NCBI RefSeq assembly: GCF_024756235.1
Contig: NZ_JANUGY010000002.1
Coordinates: forward strand, 1 to 64,000
Origin: Massilia kyonggiensis
GTDB lineage: Bacteria > Pseudomonadota > Gammaproteobacteria > Burkholderiales > Burkholderiaceae_D
Length of the DNA stretch: 64,000 nucleotides
Reading direction: 5' to 3'
In this document: piece after piece, positions 11,971 through 20,590 of the stretch
Position numbering within the stretch: the stretch's first letter is position 1
Layout of the letters: each line of letters begins with the position of its first letter
Notes under the pieces: model-generated
Seen by the model: the letters and a program-made list of their open reading frames with translations, nothing else
Told to the model about the DNA's origin: nothing
Database searches by the model: none
Position numbers and translations under genes: made by a program

Positions 11971-12354
11971 TCATTGACATTGCTGCCGCATCATCTCCAT
12001 GTGGTGCTGGCGCATTTCGGGCGACATGCCCTGCATCTGCCGATCCATCATCATTCGCCGTGCCTGTTCGGTCGGGGCGTCCCGCATGCTCCGGTACATG
12101 GCGCACATCGAATCCTTGTCCATGTGCTGCATGCCGGCGCTTCCGCAGCCCGCCTGGCTCCCTGTCATGGCTCCGCCGGTCATTCCGCCCTGTGCGGGAG
12201 ACGTACCGGACGAATCTGGGGCCGTGCTATTCACAGACTGCCCCGCATGATGTTGGCCGTGATCCTGGCCGCCAGATGGATTGGCGCAGCCGACAAGACT
12301 GGCCGCCGCCAGCCCGGCCAGGATGTGGATCGATGGGATTGTTTTGATCAGCAT
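11971..12354 (-). CDS. Met/His-rich lipoprotein
   Basis: 127 residues starting MLIKTIPSIHILAGLAAASLVGC; LVGC is a good lipobox, so the mature protein would be anchored by Cys23. The rest carries an HGQHH segment and a Met-rich C-terminal half (MQHMDKDSMC, RRMMMDRQMQGM, HHMEMMRQQCQ) reminiscent of methionine-type Cu(I)-binding sequences. The start at 12354 puts the signal peptide at the N-terminus; a longer frame begins 12 codons earlier and spoils it. A periplasmic copper sink is inferred. Confidence 0.72.
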   Translation of the reverse strand: MLIKTIPSIHILAGLAAASLVGCANPSGGQDHGQHHAGQSVNSTAPDSSGTSPAQGGMTGGAMTGSQAGCGSAGMQHMDKDSMCAMYRSMRDAPTEQARRMMMDRQMQGMSPEMRQHHMEMMRQQCQ

Positions 12355-12382
12355 GTTCGTGCTCCTGTTCCTGTGAAGAGCG

Positions 12383-13063
12383 TCATCCATGCCGCTCGCG
12401 CCGGCCCACCTCTGGTGGAGGCACCGATCGCCTGAGTCGCGGCACGAATCCCGGAACGTCCTTCATGTACTGGCGATAGACATCGCCAAATGCCGCAATC
12501 GACTCCTGTTCCTCCCGGTGCGCCAGGTGGATGTACATCACGACCAGGATCGGAAACATGACCAGCGTTATCAGGGTCGGCCACTGCAGGAGAAAACCGA
12601 CCATGATCACGATGAAGCCGGCATATTGCGGGTGGCGCACCTTGGCATACGGCCCGGTGCTGGCGAGCGTATGCGCCCGCTGCGCCTTGTAAAGCACATC
12701 CCATGCGGAGGCTAGGAGCATGAACCCAAGTACGATCAGGATGTTGCTGGCGATATGGAAGGGCCCGAAGTGGGGATTGAGCTTCCACCCCGTCAGCATC
12801 TCGAGCAGGTGCCCTGCGTCGTGCGAGAGGAAATTAATGCCGGGGAAATGTTGGGTCAGCCAGGGAAGCAGCAGGTAGATCGTCAGGGGGAACCCGTACA
12901 TTTCGGTGAACAGCGCAACGAGAAATGCCGAGAACGCACCGAACGAGCGCCAGTCGCGCCGGCTCTGCGGGTGCGCGAAGCTGAATGCAAAGATGACGAA
13001 AACAAGCGAGTTGGCAATGACCAGGCCCCATAGCCCATATGCGGGCGTATTGTCATGACTCAT
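12383..13063 (-). CDS. Isoprenylcysteine methyltransferase-like membrane protein
   Basis: A 226-residue polytopic membrane protein. The C-terminal half has the motif [28 protein letters not shown] followed by [27 protein letters not shown], which is the conserved methyl-donor-binding region of the ICMT/PEMT (NnrU-like) fold. The substrate is unknown; such genes are frequently carried beside copper and mercury resistance genes. Its start at 13063 overlaps the DUF2933 gene by four bases, so the two are translationally coupled. Confidence 0.8.
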   Translation of the reverse strand: MSHDNTPAYGLWGLVIANSLVFVIFAFSFAHPQSRRDWRSFGAFSAFLVALFTEMYGFPLTIYLLLPWLTQHFPGINFLSHDAGHLLEMLTGWKLNPHFGPFHIASNILIVLGFMLLASAWDVLYKAQRAHTLASTGPYAKVRHPQYAGFIVIMVGFLLQWPTLITLVMFPILVVMYIHLAHREEQESIAAFGDVYRQYMKDVPGFVPRLRRSVPPPEVGRRERHG

Positions 13064-13329
13064 GGCTTTCTCCCGATATCCGGTGCTGCCGGGCCAGGAG
13101 ACGCTGGGCCTTGGGCCGGCTCTGACGCTGTATGGCCATGATGCCCGTGCCTGTGAAACAGATGCATGAGAGGGCATGCGAGCAGCAACAGATAGGGGAG
13201 GATCCCCAACAGGTGAGCCCAATGTTCTGTCAGCAGGAAGAAAAGCGCGATCGCAAGGAAACCGACAAGAATCCATCTGGTGCCGCTGGACATTCCGCGG
13301 CCGTGCTGAACGTGTTCTGAGTGATGCAT
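13060..13329 (-). CDS. DUF2933-type small membrane protein
   Basis: 89 residues: N-terminal [12 protein letters not shown], two hydrophobic helices ([36 protein letters not shown]) and a His-rich segment [11 protein letters not shown]2933 proteins of this design sit in heavy-metal islands next to ICMT-like genes, as here. The function is unknown; the cytoplasmic or periplasmic His cluster suggests metal sensing or binding. The start at 13329 is preferred to a 23-codon upstream extension of poor composition. Confidence 0.75.
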   Translation of the reverse strand: MHHSEHVQHGRGMSSGTRWILVGFLAIALFFLLTEHWAHLLGILPYLLLLACPLMHLFHRHGHHGHTASEPAQGPASPGPAAPDIGRKP

Positions 13330-13369
13330 GGCGATCCCCCTGTCGGTGTTCTGACTGGAAGCCTGTCGA

Positions 13370-13392
13370 CTCGCCGGGCCGTGCCCGGCGAG
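13370..13392. terminator. Perfect GC-rich hairpin between DUF411 and DUF2933 genes
   Basis: CTCGCCGGGC (13370-13379), loop CGT, and GCCCGGCGAG (13383-13392) form a 10-bp perfect stem in the 117-base gap. No T-run follows on either strand. It may act as an internal attenuator or processing/stability element of the minus-strand operon. Confidence 0.5.
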
Positions 13393-13446
13393 TGGCATCA
13401 GATAATTGGATTGGCAAGCGGATAAACAGTTCCGCTGCCGAATTGC

Positions 13447-13890
13447 TTAATCGTAGTGCTTGTAGACCGTCGTACTTCCGTCCTTACCGACCAGGAGCAC
13501 GTCATACGGCATGTGCGTCGGCCCTTCCATGCCCGGAGAGCCAGGGGGCATGGCCGGTACCGCCAGGCCCTTCGCCTTCGGCTTCGTAGCGAGCAGGCGC
13601 TTAATCTCTGCAGCAGGCACGTGTCCCTCGATCGCATAGCCGCCGATGACCGCGGTGTGGCATGAGCCGAGCCGGTCGGGAATTCCCATCTTTTCGCGCG
13701 TGTCGGACGGGTTGGCGACATTGTGCGCATTGACCTTGAATCCGTTGGCCCGCAGGTGCTTGACCCAATCTTCGCAGCAGCCGCAGGTCGCGCTCTTGTA
13801 GACCTCGATGGCCTGGGTTGCGGCGCTGGCGAGCATCGGCAGGCCGATCAGGGCAGCGACCGCGAAGTTTCTGACTTTTCCGATAAACAT
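13447..13890 (-). CDS. DUF411 periplasmic metal-binding protein
   Basis: 147 residues with signal peptide ([15 protein letters not shown]) followed by [19 protein letters not shown], the CxCC thioredoxin-like metal motif of DUF411, and later [18 protein letters not shown], also characteristic of the family. DUF411 proteins are secreted copper/silver-associated proteins; binding through the CGCC cluster is likely but the exact role is unsettled. The start at 13890 is set by the signal peptide. A Met/Pro-rich segment ([19 protein letters not shown]) lies near the C-terminus. Confidence 0.85.
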   Translation of the reverse strand: MFIGKVRNFAVAALIGLPMLASAATQAIEVYKSATCGCCEDWVKHLRANGFKVNAHNVANPSDTREKMGIPDRLGSCHTAVIGGYAIEGHVPAAEIKRLLATKPKAKGLAVPAMPPGSPGMEGPTHMPYDVLLVGKDGSTTVYKHYD

Positions 13891-13969
13891 AAACTTCTCC
13901 TGAGTGCTGGGCAGCCGACGCACGCGGCCAGCCGCCAGCGAAGTATCAATAACGAGTTGCCTCAACGCT

Positions 13970-14908
13970 TTACATATGTTCGCCCGGCGGCGACGTAGTG
14001 GCAAGCCAGGCCGCCAGCACGATTACTGCCAGCAAAATCAATGCTTCGATCCAGACTATCTGCCTGAATCGCGCCGGCAGAAGCGCAGGTGCGGCGTTAC
14101 CGGCGGACTCACACGCGAGCCATGGCGGCATCACGATGAACCGGTTGAACCCGCCCAGCGCTGCCGCGAGGCCCACGAGCAGCAGCTTGGCCGAAAGCGT
14201 GTTGCCATATGGGTTGCCGACCAGCTGATCGAATCCGCCCAATGCACGCCAGGTCGCATACAGGCCGGTGACGAAGATGCCGGTGAGGGCGAATGTGGCC
14301 GAACTGGATAAGGACGCCACATAGGCCGCCCGTGCTCGCCGGTCCGCCGGGTTCATGCTTCCGGTGGTCCGCAACATCACGGTGCCGGAAAGGATCACCT
14401 CTCCAACCCACAGGCTGATCAGGCCCAGGTGGACCCAGTCGGCGAGCAGGCGCAGGCTGAAGTCACCGTCGCTTGCCGAATGGCTGACCATGCCGCGCGT
14501 GTACCAGAACACGGCGAGCCCCACCAGCGTCAGCAGAGCAGGACCCGGGCCACGCTCCACGCGCATGAAGGCGCCGGCCGCGGCAACGGCCAGTCCTGCC
14601 ATCCCGATGGACCACGCGAGCCCAAGGTGGGTCGAGGTCAGCATCGACCAGGTGGCGCCACCAGCTTCGGTGAGCGGCACTTCGGCCATCGCTGCAGACT
14701 CGAGCCACAGATGCACGACGTTGGCGATCAGCGCGACGACGATGCCGGCAAACGCTGCGTTACGGACAGGTTGGCGACGCGCGTGGGACCAGTCCGAGGT
14801 ATCGCGGCCGAGCCACAGGCGTGAGACGCTCGCGCCCGTGAGCACGGCGGCCGCCAGGTTCAGCAGGGCAGTGACAAGGTGCTGGACAGTTGGCAGGTCC
14901 GCCCCCAT
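13970..14908 (-). CDS. copD: CopD-family inner membrane copper protein
   Basis: A 312-residue polytopic protein with about eight hydrophobic segments, typical of CopD/PcoD, which is thought to move copper across or out of the inner membrane together with CopC. His and Met residues occur at helix ends (VVHLWLES, MVSHSASDGDF). The stop of copC and the ATG here share one base (TGATG), showing tight coupling; a GTG one codon earlier is less likely. Family recognition is from overall architecture and gene order. Confidence 0.88.
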   Translation of the reverse strand: MGADLPTVQHLVTALLNLAAAVLTGASVSRLWLGRDTSDWSHARRQPVRNAAFAGIVVALIANVVHLWLESAAMAEVPLTEAGGATWSMLTSTHLGLAWSIGMAGLAVAAAGAFMRVERGPGPALLTLVGLAVFWYTRGMVSHSASDGDFSLRLLADWVHLGLISLWVGEVILSGTVMLRTTGSMNPADRRARAAYVASLSSSATFALTGIFVTGLYATWRALGGFDQLVGNPYGNTLSAKLLLVGLAAALGGFNRFIVMPPWLACESAGNAAPALLPARFRQIVWIEALILLAVIVLAAWLATTSPPGEHM

Positions 14909-15273
14909 CACTTGACCTTGAACGTGACTTCACCCTTCACCTTGTGGCCATCGTGGGTCATCGTCGACCACTGGATGTGGTACTCGCCAGCGGACAAGGC
15001 TGGCAGCGGGGCCGTCATGACGGTAGGATCCGCCTTGTCGACGGTTGTCGCGATCACCGGGATCTCGTTGTTTTGAGGGCCCGTCACCTTGATCTTGCTG
15101 AACGCGGGCTCGAGCGCCTCGTTGAACTTGAGGCGAACCTGCTTCGGCGCCGCGTCGAGCGTGCTGCCGGCCTGGGGATCGGACGACTGCAGCTTTGCGT
15201 GCGCGAAGGCGGACGACGTCACAATGCTGGCGAGCGCGAAGGCGCTTGCCGACAGAATACGTTTGATGGGCAT
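14908..15273 (-). CDS. copC: CopC periplasmic copper-binding protein
   Basis: 121 residues with signal peptide (ILSASAFALASIVTSSAFA) and mature N-terminus HAKLQSSDPQAGSTL: the first His of the mature chain is the conserved Cu(II) ligand of CopC. The C-terminal TMTHDGHKVKGEVTFKV supplies the DxH part of the same site. It would capture periplasmic copper and pass it to CopD. It is coupled to copD by a one-base overlap and lies 12 bases after the CusF-like gene. Confidence 0.93.
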   Translation of the reverse strand: MPIKRILSASAFALASIVTSSAFAHAKLQSSDPQAGSTLDAAPKQVRLKFNEALEPAFSKIKVTGPQNNEIPVIATTVDKADPTVMTAPLPALSAGEYHIQWSTMTHDGHKVKGEVTFKVK

Positions 15274-15285
15274 GTTGGCTCCTGT

Positions 15286-15651
15286 TTAGTTGGCGGCTTC
15301 CAGCTTGGTCACGGTGAACGCGCCGTTGACGCGCTCGACCCGCAAGCGGATCTTGTCGCCAGCTTTCACCTGGTCGAGCATCGCCTGGTCCTGCACCTTG
15401 AAGGCCATGGTCATGCCGGGCATGTTGAGGTTGGCCAGCGGGCCGTGCTTGACGGTCAGTTTGCCCGCGTCCTTGTCGACTTTTTTGACCTCGCCGTCGG
15501 CCAGGGCGTTGGCATCATCCTGGGAGGCGGCGGGCATTGCGTTGTGCTGGCTGTGGTCGTGCGTCTCCGTCTGGGCGGACGCGTTGGCGGCCCCCAGAGC
15601 AAGAACGGCGGATACGATAAACGTGCTGAACGAAGAAGAAAAACGGGACAT
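15286..15651 (-). CDS. cusF: CusF-like periplasmic copper chaperone
   Basis: 121 residues: signal peptide (FIVSAVLALGAANASA), a His-rich linker (TETHDHSQHNAMP), then a small beta-barrel GEVKKVDKDAGKLTVKHG...LNMPGMTMAFKV. The MPGMTM segment supplies the methionine pair of CusF, while the Trp of E. coli CusF is replaced here by Met/Pro (LNMPGMTM), as in many CopK/CusF-like relatives. Together with the fused domain of CusB, two CusF-type chaperones are present. The start at 15651 is set by the signal peptide. Confidence 0.85.
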   Translation of the reverse strand: MSRFSSSFSTFIVSAVLALGAANASAQTETHDHSQHNAMPAASQDDANALADGEVKKVDKDAGKLTVKHGPLANLNMPGMTMAFKVQDQAMLDQVKAGDKIRLRVERVNGAFTVTKLEAAN

Positions 15652-15831
15652 TTGTAGCTCCAAAACAGTCATGAATTGCCGGTTGCTGTGGACGCGCGAT
15701 GCCGCTTGTCGGCCTGACACGGTCCGTTTCTTTACAGATAGGGAAGGGCAGCGCGCGGAACTGTAGCGGCCAAGGCATGGCCGGACATGTCCGTGCCAGT
15801 GCACGAACGCTGTGTTCAGCGGCGCTGACGG

Positions 15832-16230
15832 TCAGACGCGGGGAGGTCGCTCTGGGAGCGCAAGATCGACCGACTGCAGGAGCTGCTGGTCGAACGGAAC
15901 GGTGATGGAGGGAGCTGCGGATACAGGCAGCACTGCAATGAACGACGGCGCCATGGCGACACAGGTGCCGCATGTCGCGCAGGCGGCGCACTTGCCGGAG
16001 TGATGATGCGCCGCGGGGGCATGTTCGGAATGCGCCTCCGATGTCGCGTGCTCATCGTGTTGATGCACATTGGCCGCGTCAGCGTCATCGGCCATCGCCT
16101 CATGGTCATGATCGTGTTGTGCTGCAGTTGGCACCGGCGCGCACAGGGACATCGTTGCGGAAGCGAAGCCGTGGAGCGGCACCGCCAGCAACGTGATCCA
16201 GACGATCAGGACTTTCAGAATGGCTTTCAC
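15832..16230 (-). CDS. Small secreted His/Cys-rich protein with ERPPR tail (member 1)
   Basis: 132 residues: signal peptide (LIVWITLLAVPLHGFASA), a long His/Asp-rich centre (HDHDHEAMAD, HQHDEHATSEAHSEHA, HHHSG), a cysteine knot CAACATCGTCVAM, and a C-terminus ending LPERPPRV. It resembles the DUF2946/CzcI-like group of periplasmic metal proteins. It heads the minus-strand copC/copD block and is divergent from member 2. A periplasmic copper buffer or sensor role is inferred. Confidence 0.72.
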   Translation of the reverse strand: MKAILKVLIVWITLLAVPLHGFASATMSLCAPVPTAAQHDHDHEAMADDADAANVHQHDEHATSEAHSEHAPAAHHHSGKCAACATCGTCVAMAPSFIAVLPVSAAPSITVPFDQQLLQSVDLALPERPPRV

Positions 16231-16341
16231 GCGGCGATTCTAGCATATGCAAGAGTATTCGAAAGCCCACCGCGCTCGCCTTTTATGTTGCGAAGTAGTA
16301 TCGTGCGAACATGTCATTTTTGCATGTGCTAGATTGAAGAA

Positions 16342-16746
16342 ATGCGCTCTCTAGTCCGCCTCGTCATGCTTTGGACACTGATCGTGTCGCTGCCCGTTCA
16401 GGGCATCGCCGCCTCGGTCAAATTGCCATGCACGATGAGCCACACCGCTGCCGTAAGTCAGGTGGAGGTGCGTGACGATTGCGATGAAGCCGGAATGGTA
16501 ATGACAATGGCACCCTCGCATGCCAGCAACGTATCCGCTCATCAGGACATCCCCTGCGATCAGGGTTCGCACCAGAAGCATTCGACGTGCCGGGCTTGCA
16601 GCGCCTGTTGTGTCGGAGCGTCGGCACCGCCGCCGTTCGAAATGTCCGTCCCTCCAGTCGAACACTTCGCCAACGACCATATTTCTCCAACCCCTTCCAT
16701 TACGGGATGGATTCCGTCCCGCATCGAACGGCCGCCGCGCCCGTAA
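16342..16746 (+). CDS. Small secreted Cys-rich protein with ERPPR tail (member 2)
   Basis: 134 residues: signal peptide (LVRLVMLWTLIVSLPVQGIAAS), spaced Met/His (MVMTMAPSHASN), the motif STCRACSACCVGASAPPP and the tail WIPSRIERPPRP. It is plainly paralogous to the proteins at 15832 and 26003. It stands first in the plus-strand pcoA-pcoB block, after a 111-base divergent promoter region shared with member 1. Function unknown; periplasmic metal binding is inferred. Confidence 0.72.
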   Translation: MRSLVRLVMLWTLIVSLPVQGIAASVKLPCTMSHTAAVSQVEVRDDCDEAGMVMTMAPSHASNVSAHQDIPCDQGSHQKHSTCRACSACCVGASAPPPFEMSVPPVEHFANDHISPTPSITGWIPSRIERPPRP

Positions 16747-16971
16747 TTCGCCAGCTGGCTGACCAGGAATGCACCGAGGGCGCTATCCGCGCCAAGCGGG
16801 CATTCATTGCCGGTCAGCTGCGCAATCCCATTCGACTCATGCGTCACGCGCACGTTTTGCCAAGGACGACCTTGCACTGCGTTCGGTGTCGGCGATGAGC
16901 AATGGACTTCGCCTGCGGGCCGCCTTCGGCCTGCGCGGCTACGAATTCATCACTGCCATAAGAGGTAATAC

Positions 16972-18879
16972 ATGGAGCAATTTGTCATTGCGGAGGATGC
17001 CGTCAACCGATGGCGACGGCGAATTCTGCAGGGCGCCGGCGCCGCGGCCCTGGCCGGACTGGCGCCAGCCAGACTGCTGGCAGCAGCTCTGGGGGCACAG
17101 CCGAGCCTGCGCGGCACCGAATTCGACCTGGAGATCGGCCCGACACCGGTGAACTTCACAGGTTCAGACCAGAACGCCACCGCCGTCAACGGCCAGGTGC
17201 CGGCGCCGATCCTGTACTGGCGCGAGGGCGATACCGTGACCCTGCGCGTGACCAACCGGCTGCCTGTCACGAGCTCGATACACTGGCACGGCATCCTGGT
17301 GCCGGCGGAGATGGACGGGGTGCCCGGCATCAGCTTTGCCGGCATTCCTCCGGGGCAGACCTTCACATACCGCTTCCAGGTCAAGCAAAGCGGGACCTAC
17401 TGGTACCACAGTCATTCGGCCTTCCAGGAGCAGAGCGGCTTGTACGGCCCGATCGTGATCGAGCCTAAAGACGGCGAACGGGTAAAGGCTGACCGCGAGT
17501 ACGTCGTCATGCTGTCGGACTGGGTCGATGGCGACCCTGCGAAGGTATTCGCCAGGCTGAAGAAGATGAGCGACTTCTTCAATACCAATCAGCCGACCGT
17601 CGGCCAGTTCTTCAGCGATGTGCGGCAGAACGGCATCAAAGCCGCACTCGAGAAACGCAAAATGTGGAACCAGATGCGCATGCTGCCGACCGACTTCAGC
17701 GACGTCACCGCCAGCCGCAACCTGGGCGTGAGGATGGCCTATCTGATCAATGGCGTACCCGCCGAAAAGAACTGGACCGGCCTGTTCCGGCTGGGCGAGA
17801 AGATCAGGCTGCGCTTCATCAACGGCGCGGCGACGACGATCTTTGACGTGCGCATTCCCGGATTGAAAATGACGGTGATCGCAGCGGACGGGCAGGACGT
17901 CGAACCGGTGCCGGTCGACGAGTTCCGGATCTCTGTCGCCGAAACCTACGACGTGCTGGTCGAGCCGGCGGACGAGCGCGCCTACACCATCTTCGCCCAA
18001 TCGATCGGGCGCTCCGGCTTCGTGAGCGCGACGCTGGCGCCGCGCATGGGCATGTCGGCCCCGGTGCCGCAGATGGATGAGCCGCAGTGGCTGGGCATGC
18101 AGGACATGATGGGAGCGATGTCCATGCCGGGCATGGGCGGGATGGACATGGGGCAGATGCAGGGGATGAACCACGGCGCCGCAGGGCAGGCAAAGGGAGC
18201 CAGGTCGCAGCATGACATGCAGTCGATGGACGGCATGCACCATATGCACGGCATGTCGCACGGTTCGATGAGCGGAGGACAGGGCAAAGCGCAAATGCCG
18301 ATGCAACACTCGGGCCACGGGGCCGCCGGCGCCATGCCGATGGCGTCGGGCATGGCGCCCAAGGTGACGCACGCGCGAACCGAATACGGGCCGGGCGTCG
18401 ACATGCACGTCGACATGCCGCGTACCAACCTCGACGACCCCGGCGTCAACCTGCGCAACAACGGCCGGCGCGTACTGACCTACGCCGACCTGCACACTAT
18501 CGGCGGCCCGATCGACGACCGTCAGCCGACCCGCGAGATCGAATTGCACCTGACCGGCAACATGGAACGATTCATGTGGTCCTTCGATGGCCAGAAGTTC
18601 TCCGAGTCGAAGCCCGTCCACTTCAGGCAGGGCGAGCGGTTGCGGATCGTGCTCGTGAACGACACGATGATGAACCACCCAATCCACCTGCACGGCATGT
18701 GGAGCGAACTCGAGTCCTCGGATGGCCAGTTCCTGGTCCGCAAACACACAATCAACGTGCAGCCGGCCCAGCGCATCACTTACCGCGTTACCGCGGATGC
18801 CCCAGGTCACTGGGCCTATCACTGCCACCTGCTCTACCACATGGAGGCCGGCATGTTCAGGGAGGTGGTCGTCTCATGA
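16972..18879 (+). CDS. pcoA: Copper-resistance multicopper oxidase (CopA/PcoA type)
   Basis: A 635-residue periplasmic oxidase, also called copA. Twin-arginine signal RWRRRILQG near residue 15. Copper ligand motifs appear in order: SIHWHGILVPAEMDG, TYWYHSHSAFQEQ, MNHPIHLHGMWSE and HWAYHCHLLYHMEAGMFR, which build the trinuclear and type 1 sites. Between them lies a Met/His-rich insert (MGGMDMGQMQGMNHG, MDGMHHMHGMSHGSM), typical of PcoA, binding extra copper. It oxidises toxic Cu(I) in the periplasm. An AGAGGT site precedes the ATG, and its stop overlaps pcoB (ATGA). Confidence 0.95.
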   Translation: MEQFVIAEDAVNRWRRRILQGAGAAALAGLAPARLLAAALGAQPSLRGTEFDLEIGPTPVNFTGSDQNATAVNGQVPAPILYWREGDTVTLRVTNRLPVTSSIHWHGILVPAEMDGVPGISFAGIPPGQTFTYRFQVKQSGTYWYHSHSAFQEQSGLYGPIVIEPKDGERVKADREYVVMLSDWVDGDPAKVFARLKKMSDFFNTNQPTVGQFFSDVRQNGIKAALEKRKMWNQMRMLPTDFSDVTASRNLGVRMAYLINGVPAEKNWTGLFRLGEKIRLRFINGAATTIFDVRIPGLKMTVIAADGQDVEPVPVDEFRISVAETYDVLVEPADERAYTIFAQSIGRSGFVSATLAPRMGMSAPVPQMDEPQWLGMQDMMGAMSMPGMGGMDMGQMQGMNHGAAGQAKGARSQHDMQSMDGMHHMHGMSHGSMSGGQGKAQMPMQHSGHGAAGAMPMASGMAPKVTHARTEYGPGVDMHVDMPRTNLDDPGVNLRNNGRRVLTYADLHTIGGPIDDRQPTREIELHLTGNMERFMWSFDGQKFSESKPVHFRQGERLRIVLVNDTMMNHPIHLHGMWSELESSDGQFLVRKHTINVQPAQRITYRVTADAPGHWAYHCHLLYHMEAGMFREVVVS

Positions 18880-20069
18880 AAGCGACAATGACGAAAGCAG
18901 GTGCAGCCTGCGCGCTGCTGGCTCTTGGCCTGACGATAGCCAGCGTGGCGTCGGCCCAGTCCGGGACGATGCAGGGGATGGAGGGAATGGATCACTCCCG
19001 GATAGACAAATCCCCAACGAAGAAGCCCAAGAAGAACAAATCCACGGCGAAAAAACCGAGCAAGGAAAAGGCCGAAGCGAGGGCGTCCCAACCGGACATG
19101 TCGCAGATGGATCACTCCCAAATGGACCACTCGCAGGTGGACCATTCACAGATGGATCATTCACAGGCAGGCACGCCCAAGACAGGGCAGTCGCAGACGG
19201 ATATGTCCCAGATGGACCACTCCGGAATGGATCACTCGCAGATGAACCAAGCGGGTGGCGAGCAGGGCCAGGGAGCCCCTCAACAGGGCATGACCGGCAT
19301 GGGGCATTCGATGGGCGGCATGGACCACGGCATGAAAATGGGCCCGATGCAGGGCGGCAGTCCGCCGCCCGACGCACGCGACCCGGACACCTACGCCGAA
19401 GGCACGAGCTTCGCCAACCTGCCGGGCAACGAGATGCACGATGAGATGCCCTTCGGCCGGGTACTGCTCGACAAGTTCGAATACGCCAAGGGCGACGGCG
19501 AGCAGGGCCAGAACCTCGATGCCGAGGCGTGGTATGGAAACGACTACAACAAGGCATGGTTAAAGGCTGAAGGCAAGCGGCGCGACGGACATCTGCAGTC
19601 CATGCGCACGGAGGCCCTGTGGGACCGTACCTTCGCAACGTTCTGGAGCACCCAGCTCGGCGTACGCCACGACACCGGCGGTGGAGACTCACGCAATTGG
19701 CTGGCCTTCGGCGTACGCGGCCTGGCGCCTTACTGGTTCGACACGACGGCGACCGCCTACTGGTCCGGCGGAAAGCTGGCCGCACGCTTCGATGTCCGCT
19801 ACGAACTGCTGTTCACGCAGCAGTTGATCTTCGAACCCCAAATCGAGGCCAACCTCTACAGCAAGTCCGATCCGGCCAGAGGCTTGGGAAGCGGCTTGTC
19901 CGACCTCGAGCTCGGCCTGCGTCTGCGCTATGAAATCCGGCGCCAGTTCGCGCCGTATATCGGCGTCACCTGGGCCCGCAACTTTGGCGATACCGCCGAC
20001 TTTGCGCGTGCGCGAAGTGAGCGCAACAAGAGCACGCAGGTCGTTGCCGGCGTGCGTATGTGGTTCTGA
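18876..20069 (+). CDS. pcoB: Outer membrane copper-resistance protein CopB/PcoB
   Basis: 397 residues (also copB). Signal peptide ALLALGLTIASVASA, then a Lys-rich stretch and repeated MDHS units (DHSQMDHSQVDHSQMDHSQ and further copies), then the conserved CopB beta-barrel domain (from DEMPFGRVLLDKFEY to TQVVAGVRMWF). The Met/His repeats are copper-binding; the barrel is outer membrane. The start at 18876 overlaps the pcoA stop and fits the signal peptide; a frame 100 codons longer runs inside pcoA and is rejected. Confidence 0.93.
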   Translation: MKATMTKAGAACALLALGLTIASVASAQSGTMQGMEGMDHSRIDKSPTKKPKKNKSTAKKPSKEKAEARASQPDMSQMDHSQMDHSQVDHSQMDHSQAGTPKTGQSQTDMSQMDHSGMDHSQMNQAGGEQGQGAPQQGMTGMGHSMGGMDHGMKMGPMQGGSPPPDARDPDTYAEGTSFANLPGNEMHDEMPFGRVLLDKFEYAKGDGEQGQNLDAEAWYGNDYNKAWLKAEGKRRDGHLQSMRTEALWDRTFATFWSTQLGVRHDTGGGDSRNWLAFGVRGLAPYWFDTTATAYWSGGKLAARFDVRYELLFTQQLIFEPQIEANLYSKSDPARGLGSGLSDLELGLRLRYEIRRQFAPYIGVTWARNFGDTADFARARSERNKSTQVVAGVRMWF

Positions 20070-20156
20070 TCACGAAGCAGGGCGACCATGACTCGCCCTG
20101 CAATTTCCAAAGGGTCGTCTTGATGGGGAGTTCACAAACCATTCAAGGAGAACATC

Positions 20157-20495
20157 ATGCAACAACAGTATCAATCGTGTATCGACGCCTGCAACGCCTG
20201 CGCCGACGCCTGCGACATGTGCTCGACCGCCTGTCTGAAGGAAGACGACGTCAAGATGATGGCGCGCTGCATCGCGCTCGACATGGACTGTGCCCAGATC
20301 TGCCGCCTTGCTGCCGCCTTCATGGCCAGGGGCAGCGATTTCGCTGGCGCACTCTGCCAGCTTTGCGCCCAGGTGTGCCAGGCCTGCGGCGACGAATGCG
20401 CCAAGCACCAGGCGCAGCACTGCCAGGATTGTGCCGCGGCCTGCCGGCGCTGCGCAGAAGAGTGCCGCAGGATGGGAGCAGGGGCCGCGACCTGA
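20157..20495 (+). CDS. Four-helix-bundle copper storage protein (DUF326/Csp type)
   Basis: 112 residues packed with cysteines at helix spacing: CIDACNACADACDMCSTACL, later CQLCAQVCQACGDEC and CQDCAAACRRCAEECRR. These are the inward-facing Cys rows of Csp copper-storage proteins, which load many Cu(I) ions in a four-helix bundle. There is no signal peptide, so this is a cytosolic Csp3-like form. It follows pcoB by 87 bases with a good AAGGAG site, in the same direction. Confidence 0.92.
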   Translation: MQQQYQSCIDACNACADACDMCSTACLKEDDVKMMARCIALDMDCAQICRLAAAFMARGSDFAGALCQLCAQVCQACGDECAKHQAQHCQDCAAACRRCAEECRRMGAGAAT

Positions 20496-20590
20496 GGATT
20501 CGCTGGCGCGAATAATGGTTGAGTTTGCGTTCGCAACAACAATGCCGGCTCCGCAGGAAGCGGATCGGCGCATACGAAAGGAACTGCAAC

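Noticed and set aside
17164..18840. 558-codon open frame antisense to pcoA
   Set aside because: Shadow of the Met/His-rich coding strand; no signal, motif or ribosome binding site.
18576..18875. 100-codon upstream extension of pcoB
   Set aside because: Lies wholly inside pcoA in another frame; the signal peptide starts at 18876.
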